Part shown: positions 5,506 through 11,621 of the stretch, in pieces | Position numbering within the stretch: the first letter of the stretch is position 1 | How the letters are laid out: the number at the start of each line of letters is the position of its first letter | Source: a virus | Length of the DNA stretch: 38,690 nucleotides | Reading direction: 5' to 3' (one strand) | Virus record (IMG/VR): IMGVR_UViG_3300045257_000201 | Coordinates: 1-38,690 of that record | Position numbers and translations under genes: made by a program | The notes under the pieces: model-generated | What the model was told of the DNA's origin: nothing | Database searches by the model: none | The model's input: the letters and a program-made list of their open reading frames with translations, nothing else

Positions 5506-5561
5506 AGTAAATGCAGAAAAATCAATCACCAGGAGTAAATGTAGAAAAATCAATCACCAGG
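5506..5561. repeat. 28-bp direct tandem repeat, two copies
   Basis: Two head-to-tail 28-base copies (5506-5533 and 5534-5561) differ at one base (ATGCAG versus ATGTAG). The shared core is AAAAATCAATCACCAGGAG. The block lies about 165 bases upstream of the replication-initiator gene and looks like a pair of iterons or regulator-binding sites. The rest of 5276-5726 contains no supported gene. Confidence 0.7.
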
Positions 5562-5656
5562 AGACCCCATACTAATGCCTGCTAATAGAAATGTCAATGT
5601 CTCAACTCAATTTAACTTAAAAAAAATACATTCAAATGCAAGTTGTATAACCTGGC

Positions 5657-5686
5657 TTGATAGTGGTTAACTGGAATTATCATAAT
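5657..5686 (+). promoter_or_regulatory. Candidate promoter for the replication operon
   Basis: TTGATA (5657-5662), an 18-base spacer and CATAAT (5681-5686) lie about 40 bases upstream of the ATG at 5727. Each box has one mismatch to the consensus. It would drive the long + strand run of replication genes. Confidence 0.5.
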
Positions 5687-5726
5687 TATGAAATTGATTT
5701 TAATTAGATAACTTAAAGGAACTATT

Positions 5727-6602
5727 ATGAAACAGGTAAATATAGAGAAATACGTTCAGGATGATTTTATACATGGCGAAACTGAAAAGTGGCCATTCAC
5801 ACAACTATCTAATTATGTAATACAAAATATAGGAGATCCTTTGTCTGGATTTTTATGGGTGTATTTACAAAGCCTCCCACCTACTTGGTGCGTTAACAAA
5901 CAACACATAAAAGAACACTTTAAAATTGGCGAGCACTCTTACCAAAAAGCAATGGGTTATTTAAAGAAATGCAACTTAGTTTGCCAATTTCAAGAAAAAC
6001 TATCTGGGGGTCATTATGGGAAATCTAGAGTCATTGTTAAAAATGGTTCTAAGTTTATTCACCCTAAAGATCATGATAAAAATCTTTCGCCTTCAATAAA
6101 CCCCAATGTTTTCGAGGGTTCAACCAGTGGGGTGAAAACCGACCTAGTGGTTAAAAACCATGATTCACCGCTCATCGATTTTCCGATCACCGGTGGCTCC
6201 GTGCACGGTGAATCGACGAGCATTATAAAGAAGATAGATATTAAAAAGAAAACAAAGAATAAAAAGACTACTACTACAGAGAAGAAGGATAGTAGTGGTT
6301 CTTCTTTTGTTGATATTAGTTCCTTGGAGAAATATGGGTTCAGTGAAATACATAGCAAGCAGCTTGAGAAGCTTAAGATAGATAAAGAGCTTATTAGTGA
6401 ATCGATCAGTAACTACGTTCATGCTTTAAAAGCTCCTATCCGTAGCCAAAACATAGTAGATAAGGTGGCATACTTTATGGATGTAATGAGAAACGTTGGT
6501 TTTTTTGCTCTTCCTGGGAAGCGAGTTCTCACGCCGGTTGAAAAGGAAGTTAGACAGCAAATTGAAAACAACATTGACGATAGGTACGGTTTGGGATTTT
6601 AA
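5727..6602 (+). CDS. Winged-helix replication initiator-like protein
   Basis: The 291-residue protein has an N-terminal winged-helix-like region (about 37-110): a helix with LSGFLWVYLQSLPP, then NKQHIKEHFKIGEHSYQKAM as the probable recognition helix-turn-helix, and a wing ending in GKSRVIV. A long low-complexity linker rich in Lys, Thr and Ser follows (about 165-195), then a C-terminal helical domain. This layout (N-terminal DNA binding, linker, C-terminal partner domain) is that of phage O-like or DnaD-like initiators that load DnaB. Its position at the head of the replication operon, next to iteron-like repeats upstream and DnaA boxes downstream, supports this. The exact family was not recognised. 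Confidence 0.65.
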   Translation: MKQVNIEKYVQDDFIHGETEKWPFTQLSNYVIQNIGDPLSGFLWVYLQSLPPTWCVNKQHIKEHFKIGEHSYQKAMGYLKKCNLVCQFQEKLSGGHYGKSRVIVKNGSKFIHPKDHDKNLSPSINPNVFEGSTSGVKTDLVVKNHDSPLIDFPITGGSVHGESTSIIKKIDIKKKTKNKKTTTTEKKDSSGSSFVDISSLEKYGFSEIHSKQLEKLKIDKELISESISNYVHALKAPIRSQNIVDKVAYFMDVMRNVGFFALPGKRVLTPVEKEVRQQIENNIDDRYGLGF

Positions 6603-6603
6603 C

Positions 6604-6626
6604 TTATCCCCAATTTCTGTGGATAA
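6604..6626. promoter_or_regulatory. Inverted pair of DnaA-box-like sites
   Basis: TGTGGATAA at 6618-6626 is a perfect DnaA box on the minus strand (TTATCCACA). TTATCCCCA at 6604-6612 is the same site with one mismatch on the plus strand. They start two bases after the initiator gene stop and could mark the replication origin, or together form a hairpin ending that transcript. Confidence 0.5.
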
Positions 6627-6727
6627 CCTTGGCTTGAATTTATGACAAGGAGTTTCTTTTAAAAGCTATCTGACTTTGGTAGAGTAAATCTTGGGATTAG
6701 GATTAACTCAAGAAAAGGAAAATAAGC

Positions 6728-7060
6728 ATGAAGCATAAAGGAACAAAACCTCCGCCTGGTTGGACTAAACATGGTGCTTTGCGGATGGCTCACCAACGTG
6801 TTATCAACATTTTATCCGAAGGTAGAATAATGATAGCCGGCCATAAGGTAGACGATATGAAAACGATGGACGATGAGAATAACCTATATGCCATCTTGTT
6901 CGAAAAGGAAGTAAAGAAATGGCACGACCAAGTTGAGGCACAAAAGGCAGCTTACGAAAAAAAGAAAGAGAGCGCGAAGGTCGTACGGGGTTACGTCAAA
7001 TACGTGAAGAAGGCCAAAGCCAAACCGGAACCAGAGAAAGAGACTTCAGCCGTAGCATGA
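6728..7060 (+). CDS. Hypothetical basic protein (110 aa), paralogue of next gene
   Basis: The product begins with a Pro-rich start (GTKPPPGW) and contains the pattern GW-3-G-2-R-AHQ-2-I-2-L early (residues 13-30), then Y-2-LF near 56-60, and ends in a long Lys/Glu-rich coiled-coil-like tail. The next gene has the same pattern in a shorter protein, so the two are duplicates. It is very basic overall, which would suit binding to nucleic acid. The 6603-6727 gap before it holds the DnaA-like boxes. No known family is recognised. Confidence 0.65.
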   Translation: MKHKGTKPPPGWTKHGALRMAHQRVINILSEGRIMIAGHKVDDMKTMDDENNLYAILFEKEVKKWHDQVEAQKAAYEKKKESAKVVRGYVKYVKKAKAKPEPEKETSAVA

Positions 7061-7266
7061 TGAAGAAGCAGCTTATTGGATGGGGAGACAAGGGAATGAT
7101 GAGAAAAGCCCATCAGGAGGCCATAGAAAGGCTCAGGAGCGTAGATCTCACTATTGATGACCATCCGGAGGCTTACAAGGTTTTATTCATGCGATACCTC
7201 AAAAGACTTAAGCGCGCAAAGGCGCGAGAACGGGAAGCCGAGTTATTAATTAAAAAAACTAAATAG
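7057..7266 (+). CDS. Hypothetical basic protein (69 aa), paralogue of previous gene
   Basis: The ATG at 7057 overlaps the previous stop (ATGATG around TGA); a second ATG at 7060 is possible. The product repeats the neighbour's pattern: GW-3-G-2-RKAHQ-2-AI, then Y-2-LF and a basic helical tail (LKRLKRAKAREREAE). It lacks the longer tail of its paralogue. Function unknown; tandem duplicates in a replication operon could form a heteromer. Confidence 0.65.
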   Translation: MMKKQLIGWGDKGMMRKAHQEAIERLRSVDLTIDDHPEAYKVLFMRYLKRLKRAKAREREAELLIKKTK

Positions 7267-7276
7267 GAGATAGATC

Positions 7277-7399
7277 ATGGACGATCTTAATATTGAGTAC
7301 ATGGATGATGTTTATGGCGGGTGTTTAGAAGAAGTTGAAGAATTTATGGAAAAAGAAGTCGAAGAACTGATTTCTTTTGTCATAGACAGTGTAGATTGA
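7277..7399 (+). CDS. Small acidic protein (40 aa) before the nuclease
   Basis: The frame has an ATG at 7277 with AGGAGAT upstream. The product is very acidic (EEVEEFMEKEVEEL) and amphipathic. Its stop overlaps the TTG start of the VRR-NUC gene (TTGA), so its translation may be needed to start that gene. An acidic helix of this size could also bind a basic partner. Confidence 0.55.
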   Translation: MDDLNIEYMDDVYGGCLEEVEEFMEKEVEELISFVIDSVD

Positions 7400-7764
7400 A
7401 ATACGAAGAATCGCTTAATCAGATAGCTTTGATTAAGTGGTTTAAGATGCAGTATCCGGATCTCGAAGATATGCTTATCAGCTATCCTGCGGGTTTTAAC
7501 CTTAGTCTTGGCCAAAGAATTAGAGCCAGGTCTATGGGTCTTAAGGCTGGAGTTCCGGATCTTATCTTGTTAGTTCCTAGATTGATACGTGGAACGCTCT
7601 ACCCTCTTCTCTTCATTGAGATGAAATCAAAGGATGGGAAGTTATCGGCAATTCAGAAGGCGTACCATCACAAGTTAAAGGCTCAGGGTTATACCATTGT
7701 CATTGCATACAGTACTGAAGAAGCGATGATAAAAATAAAATCGTATCTTGATTCTGAAACGTGA
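7396..7764 (+). CDS. VRR-NUC domain nuclease (122 aa)
   Basis: This is a stand-alone VRR-NUC protein, a PD-(D/E)XK-type fold known in phages as structure-specific (Holliday-junction-cutting) nucleases. Visible motifs are the N-terminal helix with ESLNQIALIKWF, the turn AGVPDLILL (Asp55), the catalytic strand FIEMKSKDGKLS with Glu75 and Lys77, the following AIQ with Gln87, and the final GYTIVIAYSTEEAMIKI. I keep the TTG at 7396 as start because the first ATG inside would remove the conserved N-terminal helix. It probably resolves branched replication or recombination DNA before packaging. Confidence 0.88.
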   Translation: MKYEESLNQIALIKWFKMQYPDLEDMLISYPAGFNLSLGQRIRARSMGLKAGVPDLILLVPRLIRGTLYPLLFIEMKSKDGKLSAIQKAYHHKLKAQGYTIVIAYSTEEAMIKIKSYLDSET

Positions 7765-7778
7765 AAATAAAGTCAGTC

Positions 7779-7807
7779 TTGTGATAATGTATTTATACGG
7801 TTATATA
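7779..7807 (+). promoter_or_regulatory. Weak candidate promoter
   Basis: TTGTGA (7779-7784), 17 bases, then TATATA (7802-7807) lie in the short gap before the zinc-binding gene. The match is partial, so this may be chance in AT-rich DNA. Confidence 0.3.
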
Positions 7808-7824
7808 AAATAAGGATGTTAGTA

Positions 7825-8109
7825 ATGGATTTAAGAAAAGGCACAAATATTAAGCCAGGCGAAAGACGATGCATACGCTGTTCCGGAAGGAAGCAGATAT
7901 ACAAAACAATGGCAGGATGGTCCCATAATAATTCAGGCGGCACACTACAAGACTGCCCGATGTGCTTAGGAAAAGGTATAATTCCTAAAGAGATGCCGAA
8001 AATTGAACCAAACGAGGAAAAATCAGATGCCAAAAAAAGAACCCTCCGAAAAATCAAAGAAACCCATCCTAAAAAAATCATCTTCTCCGATTGCGAAAAA
8101 GAGTACTAG
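7825..8109 (+). CDS. Small zinc-binding protein with two CxxC pairs (94 aa)
   Basis: I choose ATG 7825 over 7816 because AAGGA then sits at normal spacing. The protein has CIRC (about residues 17-20) and CPMCLGKG (about 45-52), a DnaJ-like CxxCxGxG arrangement that should bind one zinc. The C-terminal third is lysine- and glutamate-rich. Its last 83 bases overlap the terminase small subunit gene in another frame, so the C-terminal region may be shaped by that overlap. A role as a nucleic-acid or protein-binding accessory is likely but unproven. Confidence 0.6.
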   Translation: MDLRKGTNIKPGERRCIRCSGRKQIYKTMAGWSHNNSGGTLQDCPMCLGKGIIPKEMPKIEPNEEKSDAKKRTLRKIKETHPKKIIFSDCEKEY

Positions 8110-8671
8110 AAAGAAAGTGCATACAGATGCTCAAGAAGAATATTACGCAAAGAAGAGTGAGGCTATAAAGAAAGTTATGGCTGATGCAAAGGAAGTTGGG
8201 AAGATCACAATAACAGGAAGGCCAACTACATATAATGAAGATATTGCATCTTATATCATAGATAAGGTAGCTTCAAGCGCCGTAGGTTTAAAGCAGCTTT
8301 GCAAAGATGATGACAACATGCCAGATCACTCCACTATTAACCTTTGGAGATGGAAGCATCCTGACTTTTCGGTTCGTTACCAGCTAGCTAAACAACATCA
8401 AACTTACTTAGTTGGTGAAGATTGTGAGGACCTTTCACAAGAGAGACTTTACTATCATGACACAGCAGGAGAGAAGCGAGTCGATCAAGGCTATACAGCT
8501 AGCCAGAGGCTCATAATTGATACGAAAAAATGGCACTCGGGGAAACTCAATCCAACGGTCTTCGGAGATAGAAAGGCAATAGAGCAGCTTCAGAATGAGC
8601 ATGAACAAACTAAGGCTGAACTTATGGCATTAAAAGCTCAATTGGCTATGGTTAACAAGAAGGAATACTGA
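8027..8671 (+). CDS. terS: Terminase small subunit
   Basis: The 214-residue protein has a lysine-rich N-terminus (about 1-30), then the terminase small subunit signature: GRPTTYNEDIASYI at about 64-77, an HTH-like stretch KQLCKDDDNMPDHSTINLWRW split by a turn (about 88-108), HPDFSVRYQLAKQHQ, and the ending SQRLIIDTKKWHSGKLNPTVFGDR in two blocks before a coiled coil. TerS recognises phage DNA and activates the large subunit. I use the ATG at 8027 (AGGA upstream), not the longer TTG frame at 8003. It sits some 4.5 kb away from the large subunit gene, among replication genes, which is unusual. Confidence 0.85.
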   Translation: MPKKEPSEKSKKPILKKSSSPIAKKSTRKKVHTDAQEEYYAKKSEAIKKVMADAKEVGKITITGRPTTYNEDIASYIIDKVASSAVGLKQLCKDDDNMPDHSTINLWRWKHPDFSVRYQLAKQHQTYLVGEDCEDLSQERLYYHDTAGEKRVDQGYTASQRLIIDTKKWHSGKLNPTVFGDRKAIEQLQNEHEQTKAELMALKAQLAMVNKKEY

Positions 8672-8907
8672 TGATAGTTGATGGGTTATATCAAGGGGAA
8701 GATCTAGACGTGGCAAAGAAAATAAAACGAGTAAGAAGTGCTTTGCTTCGTAGCATTATACAGTCTGATTGTACAGCGGTCCGAATAAAAGATACTTTGA
8801 GACAGATAGACTCCCATAGAAATGAACTTCAAAAAGCTGTAGACCACCTTTCAGATATAGAAGAGCATTTTATGGGTTTGTGTATGTCTAAGAAAATAAA
8901 AGAATAA
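8671..8907 (+). CDS. Hypothetical coiled-coil protein (78 aa)
   Basis: The ATG overlaps the terS stop by one base (TGATG). The product is helical with heptad-like leucine and isoleucine spacing (IKDTLRQIDSHRNELQKAV) and no recognised domain. It is the first of four consecutive short helical proteins. It may pair with another of them, but nothing more can be said. Confidence 0.6.
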   Translation: MIVDGLYQGEDLDVAKKIKRVRSALLRSIIQSDCTAVRIKDTLRQIDSHRNELQKAVDHLSDIEEHFMGLCMSKKIKE

Positions 8908-8919
8908 GAAGGGATACTA

Positions 8920-9090
8920 ATGATTGACGATAAAAGGGATTTTAAAAGAATTAGAACTACTATCACAAAGTGCATCAAAGATATTGATAGCACCAAGATT
9001 AGGTTAGATGAAATATATGCGTTCTTAGATAAAGTTGAATGTAGATTAAGTGAAAATCGTATCGAAGATGATGAGGAGTATGATTACTAA
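8920..9090 (+). CDS. Hypothetical coiled-coil protein (56 aa)
   Basis: A 56-residue frame from ATG 8920 with AAGGG upstream. The product is helical (KCIKDIDSTKIRLDEIYAFL) with an acidic end (EDDEEYDY). It shows loose similarity in layout to the preceding 78-residue protein (a basic start, then TxxRI/KIR, D-I-D blocks), so an old duplication is possible. It is too short for a firm family call, but it is tightly packed between genes. Confidence 0.55.
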   Translation: MIDDKRDFKRIRTTITKCIKDIDSTKIRLDEIYAFLDKVECRLSENRIEDDEEYDY

Positions 9091-9251
9091 TGGATGAAGA
9101 AAACATAACCCAAGCCTTACTTCATATTGGAAGGACATTGGACAGGCTGGAAGGAAGTCACGAAACTATAACCGCTTTAAAGGTCGAGACTGTAGAGCTT
9201 AGACATAAGATTAAAGAGCTCGAAGAATATATCAAAAATCAGGAATATTAA
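9090..9251 (+). CDS. Hypothetical coiled-coil protein (53 aa)
   Basis: The ATG at 9090 shares one base with the previous stop (TAATG). The product is a single amphipathic helix, with leucines spaced about every seven residues (LLHIGRTLDRLEG, LKVETVELRHKIKELEE). It resembles small phage coiled-coil adaptors. Function unknown. Confidence 0.55.
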   Translation: MDEENITQALLHIGRTLDRLEGSHETITALKVETVELRHKIKELEEYIKNQEY

Positions 9252-9626
9252 ATGAGTCAAAAATCTGAAATTTTAGAGCATTTACTAATTAAACTTGAAG
9301 AAATGGAAGTTGAAATTAAAAAACATCATCATTATGTTTCGTACGGAAAATATGATAATAAAATTTTAGATTTAGATTTTCTTAAAGACTCAGCTGGCCG
9401 ATTTTATGATGAAATAGAAGAACTAGAAAAGGCTGTTGAGTACGAAATGCCAGAGGAGCAAAAAAGAATTAGATCTTTAGAGAATCATAATGCTGCTTTA
9501 AAAGATAATATTGATTCATTAAATAGAAAACTTTCATCATGCGAAAAGAAGTTGAGTTTTGCTTTAACATTAGACAATAAGACAGAAGAAATTGATAGTG
9601 ACAAAGAAATGAATGCTGATGTCTGA
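9252..9626 (+). CDS. Hypothetical coiled-coil protein (124 aa)
   Basis: The start follows directly on the previous stop. Almost the whole length is charged and helical: an N-terminal coil (LEHLLIKLEEMEVEIKKHHH), a middle part with SYGKYDNKILDLDFL, and a second coil (NHNAALKDNIDSLNRKLSSC). There is no membrane segment or known catalytic motif. It belongs to the same run of translationally coupled helical proteins. Confidence 0.6.
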   Translation: MSQKSEILEHLLIKLEEMEVEIKKHHHYVSYGKYDNKILDLDFLKDSAGRFYDEIEELEKAVEYEMPEEQKRIRSLENHNAALKDNIDSLNRKLSSCEKKLSFALTLDNKTEEIDSDKEMNADV

Positions 9627-9717
9627 TGAAGAGGCTCAGGAGACGATTAAGATTCTTCTTGAATGGATAGATAAACAGAAAGAACAGAAAAGGAAAAAGG
9701 CGGAGAATAATGAGTGA
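9619..9717 (+). CDS. Tiny overlapping frame (32 aa)
   Basis: The frame from ATG 9619 (or 9613) overlaps the ends of both neighbouring genes and would encode a charged helix (MSDEEAQETIKILLEWIDKQ then a lysine-rich end). It covers the only gap between the 9252 and 9710 genes, so it may exist to keep ribosomes coupled. No strong ribosome site is visible. Confidence 0.35.
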   Translation: MSDEEAQETIKILLEWIDKQKEQKRKKAENNE

Positions 9718-9991
9718 AACTAGGATAGAAGAAATAGACCACGTCTCAAAGGCGCATGAAATAAATAATGAGCTGGCCAAGTGCTTTGAAGAGCTTAAAG
9801 AAGTGTGTGCATGCCTTCCTGAGTGGATCATTACAGAAGATGAAGATACCGAAATTATGAATAACGTTGCTGAATGTTATGAAAATGAAGATGTAATTCT
9901 ACCTCCTCCTGAAATGGTGGAGTTCTTAGAATATAAATTAAAGTGCGTACAAGAAATGTTAGTTCTAATGAAAAGAAAGGCAACGCATTAA
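9710..9991 (+). CDS. Hypothetical acidic protein (93 aa)
   Basis: The ATG at 9710 lies inside the end of the 32-residue frame, with GGCGGAG upstream. The product is acidic, with a helical N-terminal third (CFEELKEVCACLPEWI), an acidic middle and a final helix with LEYKLKCVQEMLVLMKRK. Its stop overlaps the start of the sigma-like gene by one base. It could be a partner of that protein, but this is inferred only from the tight coupling. Confidence 0.55.
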   Translation: MSETRIEEIDHVSKAHEINNELAKCFEELKEVCACLPEWIITEDEDTEIMNNVAECYENEDVILPPPEMVEFLEYKLKCVQEMLVLMKRKATH

Positions 9992-10698
9992 TGTCTAGGG
10001 AGATGAATGACCAAAATCTTGGTGACCCAGGACTTGAAGTATTCTATAAGTGGCTCAATAACTTTAAGTCACGATTCGGAAAAGATATGTTCATAGAAGA
10101 TGTCGCCGAAATAACAGGCCTTAATGAGAGAGAGATTCATATCCTATTGCTCCGGTATGAGAGTGATACAAAACTTAGAATGACTCTGGAGAATGTTGCC
10201 AATCATTTCAGCATAGGAAGAGAAAGAGTAAGACAGATTATATGTAAAGCCCTTAGAAAGCTTAGACAGCCCAGTAGACAAGAAGAATTGAGAGAATTTT
10301 TAAACGAAAAGGAAGCGAAAATGACCAAAGAAGAAGCAATTAGAGAGCTAGCTAGAAAACTATCAGAGCCTGAAAAGAAAACAGACTTTGCAAAGTATCA
10401 TAACGAACCAACAAGAGAAGCAATACTTGAACTTTCAGACGATAAAGATTCAATCATTGCCAAATCTGAGCTAGTTAATATGATATGTAAGGCAATAGAT
10501 TCAACAATCCAAGGCTCAGGATGCTGGGATATCTTGTTTAGCATTAAACATAACGGTCCATTTGACGCCTCAGATGAAGCACACAAAAGACGTCAAGATG
10601 CATATGACGAGCAACAAAAGATTAGGCAGGCATTTAAAGATGGTGTGGCCGCAATTGAGGCTGAGTATAGCGATAAGGAAAATTCTGAGGTGCATTAA
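9991..10698 (+). CDS. Sigma-70 region 4-like transcription protein
   Basis: I place the start at ATG 9991, not the GTG at 9943. Residues about 64-93 (MTLENVANHFSIGRERVRQI then CKALRKLRQ) match the helix-turn-helix of sigma-70 region 4.2, which contacts the -35 box. Region 2, which binds the -10 box and core polymerase, is missing. The first 60 residues are helical and could hold a region-4.1-like part (ERE-I-HILLLRYE). The C-terminal half (100-235) is unlike sigma factors. Such region-4-only proteins may redirect host RNA polymerase to phage middle or late promoters. Confidence 0.75.
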   Translation: MSREMNDQNLGDPGLEVFYKWLNNFKSRFGKDMFIEDVAEITGLNEREIHILLLRYESDTKLRMTLENVANHFSIGRERVRQIICKALRKLRQPSRQEELREFLNEKEAKMTKEEAIRELARKLSEPEKKTDFAKYHNEPTREAILELSDDKDSIIAKSELVNMICKAIDSTIQGSGCWDILFSIKHNGPFDASDEAHKRRQDAYDEQQKIRQAFKDGVAAIEAEYSDKENSEVH

Positions 10699-10931
10699 TG
10701 GCAATTAGAAAGCATTCCAAAACACTACATGCGAACTATCCATATGGATTGTGTAGTCCTCGCTACTTGCTTGAGACAATATACGCTATTCTATATTCAA
10801 TTAAAGATGATGCAGAGTTTTCTAGTCGAGACATGGGATTTCTTATTAAGTATCTCAAAATGCATACGGAAACCCACGAGAAGATGAGAATAGAACTAGA
10901 AGAGTTTAAAAGGAATAAAGATGATGAATGA
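10698..10931 (+). CDS. Hypothetical protein (77 aa)
   Basis: The ATG overlaps the stop of the sigma-like gene (TAATG). The N-terminal part is basic and aromatic (HANYPYGLCSPRYLLETIYA), the rest a charged helix. The end overlaps the primase-like gene start. No family is recognised. Confidence 0.55.
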   Translation: MAIRKHSKTLHANYPYGLCSPRYLLETIYAILYSIKDDAEFSSRDMGFLIKYLKMHTETHEKMRIELEEFKRNKDDE

Positions 10932-11610
10932 GGAAAACATTGTTGATGTTATAGGAAGTCGAATCCCTTTAAAGAAAGTTGGCGATGATTATATATCTTG
11001 TTGTCCTTTTCATAAAGAGAAGACTCCTTCATTCTGTGTAAGTGAAGAGAAACAGTTCTATTTCTGTGTAGGATGTGGCGTTCATGGTGATTCAGAAACC
11101 TTTAAGAGAGAATTTGATCCTATTGATACAGGCCAGCCAAAAGATTGGAAAGAATTTGTTAGGTCATTCAAACTTGAAGGAATAGAAAAGCTGATATTGC
11201 AGCACTGCAGTATATATTCATGGGACTTTCCAAATATAACTCTATCTCTTGAAGCCGCTCAACAACCGTTTATAAGCTCGGAAAGAATTGAAAGTCTAAG
11301 GATTAAATTTAGTCAACATTATAATAGAAGTGTTTTTCTATCAATTCTCGTAAGCACCGACGGATGTGAAAAGCATGAGCCATCTATACAGCATACTTTC
11401 AAGATAGATATATCCAAGATGGATGCTAGGTGGGTGTTGGAGCAGGATATAGAAGGTTTCTCTCCTAGAGCAATCCAGGAATTAAGAGAACGGGCATTCC
11501 AAGAAGATGGACAAGTCATCGAGTCTCTAAATGAAAAAATTGAAGAACTTGAAGCTTACATATTTCATTTGGAAAAAAGACTTTCTGGAATGTTCATACA
11601 TAAACAATAA
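10921..11610 (+). CDS. DnaG-type CHC2 zinc-finger protein without a TOPRIM domain
   Basis: The N-terminal 65 residues match the DnaG zinc-binding domain: a DVIGSRIPLKKVGDDYISCC stretch, then Cys28 and His31 (CPFH), the KTPSF motif, and Cys49 and Cys52 (CVGCGVHGD). In bacterial primase this domain reads the single-stranded start site. Full primases then carry a TOPRIM catalytic core, which I do not see; the remaining 165 residues are unrelated and end in a coiled coil. It may be a regulatory or template-recognition protein working with host DnaG and the adjacent phage DnaB. It starts at 10921 (or 10924) after AAAGGA. Confidence 0.8.
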   Translation: MMNEENIVDVIGSRIPLKKVGDDYISCCPFHKEKTPSFCVSEEKQFYFCVGCGVHGDSETFKREFDPIDTGQPKDWKEFVRSFKLEGIEKLILQHCSIYSWDFPNITLSLEAAQQPFISSERIESLRIKFSQHYNRSVFLSILVSTDGCEKHEPSIQHTFKIDISKMDARWVLEQDIEGFSPRAIQELRERAFQEDGQVIESLNEKIEELEAYIFHLEKRLSGMFIHKQ

Positions 11611-11621
11611 GGAAGGAAAAT

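Noticed and set aside
5506-5561. Possible mini-CRISPR
   Set aside because: The two 28-base copies are directly adjacent with no spacer, and no cas gene is present.
6071-6422. Hydrophobic minus-strand frames opposite the initiator gene
   Set aside because: They are the reverse reading of its Lys/Thr-rich linker and have no start signal.
8003-8026. Longer terminase small subunit start at a TTG codon
   Set aside because: The ATG at 8027 has a proper AGGA site and the TTG does not; the extra 8 residues add only overlap.
9943-9990. Upstream GTG start of the sigma-like gene
   Set aside because: It would overlap the previous gene by 49 bases; the ATG at 9991 is coupled to the previous stop and has AAGG upstream.
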